In this document: positions 62,249 to 64,000 of the stretch, piece by piece
Position numbering within the stretch: position 1 is the stretch's first letter
Layout: every line of letters begins with the position of its first letter
The notes under the pieces: generated by a model
What the model was told of the DNA's origin: nothing
What the model saw: only the letters and a program-made list of their open reading frames with translations
Databases searched by the model: none
Position numbers and translations under genes: made by a program
Source of the DNA: Luscinia megarhynchos
Taxonomy: Eukaryota; Chordata; Aves; Passeriformes; Turdidae
Direction: 5' to 3'
Length of the DNA: 64,000 nucleotides
NCBI GenBank assembly: GCA_034336665.1
Contig: CM067592.1
Location: forward strand, 40,537,735-40,601,734

Positions 62249-64000
62249 GTGATATCATCATGTGTGAATGCAAGCAAATCACCTTATTCTTTTCTCCTCT
62301 ACCTTGATTTTGCACAGCTGATTTAAATAAAGCCAAAGTCTCTTTATTAAGGGTTTCCCTGGCAGAATATATATGTCACTACAATAATATAGTTGTATCT
62401 TGTAATATCTGTGTGCATGTATCTCTTTGATCAATCTGTCATGTATATTGTATAAACTGTAACTTTTTCTTTCTTTTCAAGCCTTCAAAGACTCGCATTA
62501 TTTTTCAGTTAAGCACAAATTCTCTTACAATAGCAGTAGAACAGCCCATAATTTAATGTTGAGGGATTTAGTCACAAAATGGAAGTAATCCTGAATGAAT
62601 CTTGAGAGATTAACTGACAGCTTGAATGAGGTTTGCAGTCTACAAAAGCTTAAGTTGGAAAAAAATGTAGTATGATAGCATTTCAGAATACCAAAATGTT
62701 GCTATGGCAACCCTATGTTCTCCATAGGCTCATCTTTCTAAGAAATACTGTATGTAGGTGCATGCTACAAAATTCTGTGTGTGATACAGACAACAGAGAA
62801 GAATGTTAATCATGATTCATATAATCAAGAAAATCTGCTACAAAAACAGTCTTTTGTACAAAAATGTGGGAGGTTTTGAATGACTGCTTAAGCTTCTGAT
62901 GAAACAGATGTCAGAAAAGATTTATCCATAAGCTACTCAAGTACCAGTTTAGCTGTGATTTTCTTTTGTTCAGTAATACTTTTCTTGGAAGTATTGAAAA
63001 TAGCTCCTTTGTCTTAGTTCCTCAGAGGACTACTACTACTGGTTGCTAATAATCCAGGAGGAGACTTGGTTTTTTTTTTTTTTTTTCTGAATATTAGAAT
63101 AGGACATGAGTTGATAGGAACTGTGAGACATGAAAAAACTCTGCTTCAAAAACATGCTTTTAAAGTCTGCTTTTCACATCATCTTGCAGTACGAGATGGA
63201 AATGTGAAACGTGACTGGTCAAAACATGTGATGGTGTGGAGAGAAGCAGCACCAAGCTAAACAGCCTGAGGCAGTACAGACTCACGCCAGCATTTCTGGG
63301 TCAGTATGGGCATACATCTGTTTGCAAACATGACAACCCAACAGTATGCCAGGAATTCAGAATCCTGTAAAAATATAATCAAATGGCAGAGATACCACAA
63401 TAGAAGCAGTTAAATGAAATCAAAAGAAATAAAGCAAAACCTAGCACCTTGCCCTTAATTTCAATTTTTTTAAAAATAGCAGGCTTATTTAAATTCCTAT
63501 TTTAAAGACAGAATTCCCTAACTTACTTCAATGATTAAGTCATTACCAAATTTTAGAAATGAAGTTGTGTTTTTCTGCCTCTACATAACATTAACACATG
63601 TCTATCCACACGGCATCACATCTGTTCTGTATTCTCCTCCAAACAGATGCCAGTTCCAGATAGTGTAGGAGGGAGGTGCAAAATTCCATATTTAGATGTG
63701 AGAGAATCTGCATGTTTATTCAACCTCATGTGACCAATTTATCTTTTTTACTTACATAATGCATTATGAATCATGTGGTTTAATTTTGTTTTGAACATTT
63801 TGTGCTTCTAGTAGTAGTAGTATTCTGTCCCTCTTTAAACCTTCCAGGACTCTTGATCTCTGGCTCTTTCTGTGAGGCGTAGAAATTTACAAGCAGAAAA
63901 AGAAAGGCCTAAAGGAGACGCAGTGATCCATTCTGATAAGTCCTTTGATAACAATTGTGAGATTAATTCAGGAGGCACCACTGGCCTGAGATCAGACTGC
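62249..64000. other. Unique non-coding DNA to the window end
   Basis: AT-rich, with a 17-T run at about 63070-63086. No gene or repeat family is recognised. Confidence 0.6.

Overview
The window looks like vertebrate nuclear DNA, most likely from a bird and probably a songbird. It is AT-rich and sparse in genes, and carries CR1-type LINE tails, avian-style solo LTRs, microsatellites and one nearly intact endogenous retrovirus (ERV). No bacterial gene organisation is present. I recognise no host protein-coding gene, tRNA or other RNA gene, so this is probably intergenic DNA or the inside of a very long intron.

Layout: 1-8.6 kb is unique DNA with a 214-bp pure pyrimidine (TTCC)n tract, an old solo LTR (LTR-A, about 4366-5728) and a 56-bp tandem duplication. 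8.6-23.7 kb is essentially unique. 23.7-26.7 kb holds a worn LTR-like repeat and a CR1 fragment. 27-34 kb has GC-rich patches, a poly-A run, a 206-bp pure pyrimidine tract and a second solo LTR (LTR-B, about 32809-33991) of the same family as LTR-A, with a CpG-rich core. 36776-43465 is a complete ERVL-like (class III) provirus on the minus strand. 43.5-54.6 kb is unique apart from a pair of 107-bp inverted repeats about 2 kb apart. 54.7-62.3 kb contains a solo LTR with a TATA box and poly(A) signal, two CR1 tails and a (TATC)n microsatellite. The rest is unique.

The provirus is the main object. It has two LTRs about 2% different, a 5-bp target-site duplication (GGGTA), a primer-binding site matching the 3' end of tRNA-Ile, a polypurine tract, and gag, pro, RT, RNase H and integrase but no env. 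All of gag-pro-pol lies in one reading frame from 42718 to about 37650, broken by 21 in-frame stop codons but almost no frameshifts. Many pol stops lie where tryptophan is expected, the first RT catalytic Asp is Asn, and most LTR differences are G/A in the viral sense. Together these suggest G-to-A hypermutation by an APOBEC-like deaminase rather than ordinary decay. The N-terminal 181 residues of the gag frame are strongly hydrophobic, which is unusual for a Gag protein.
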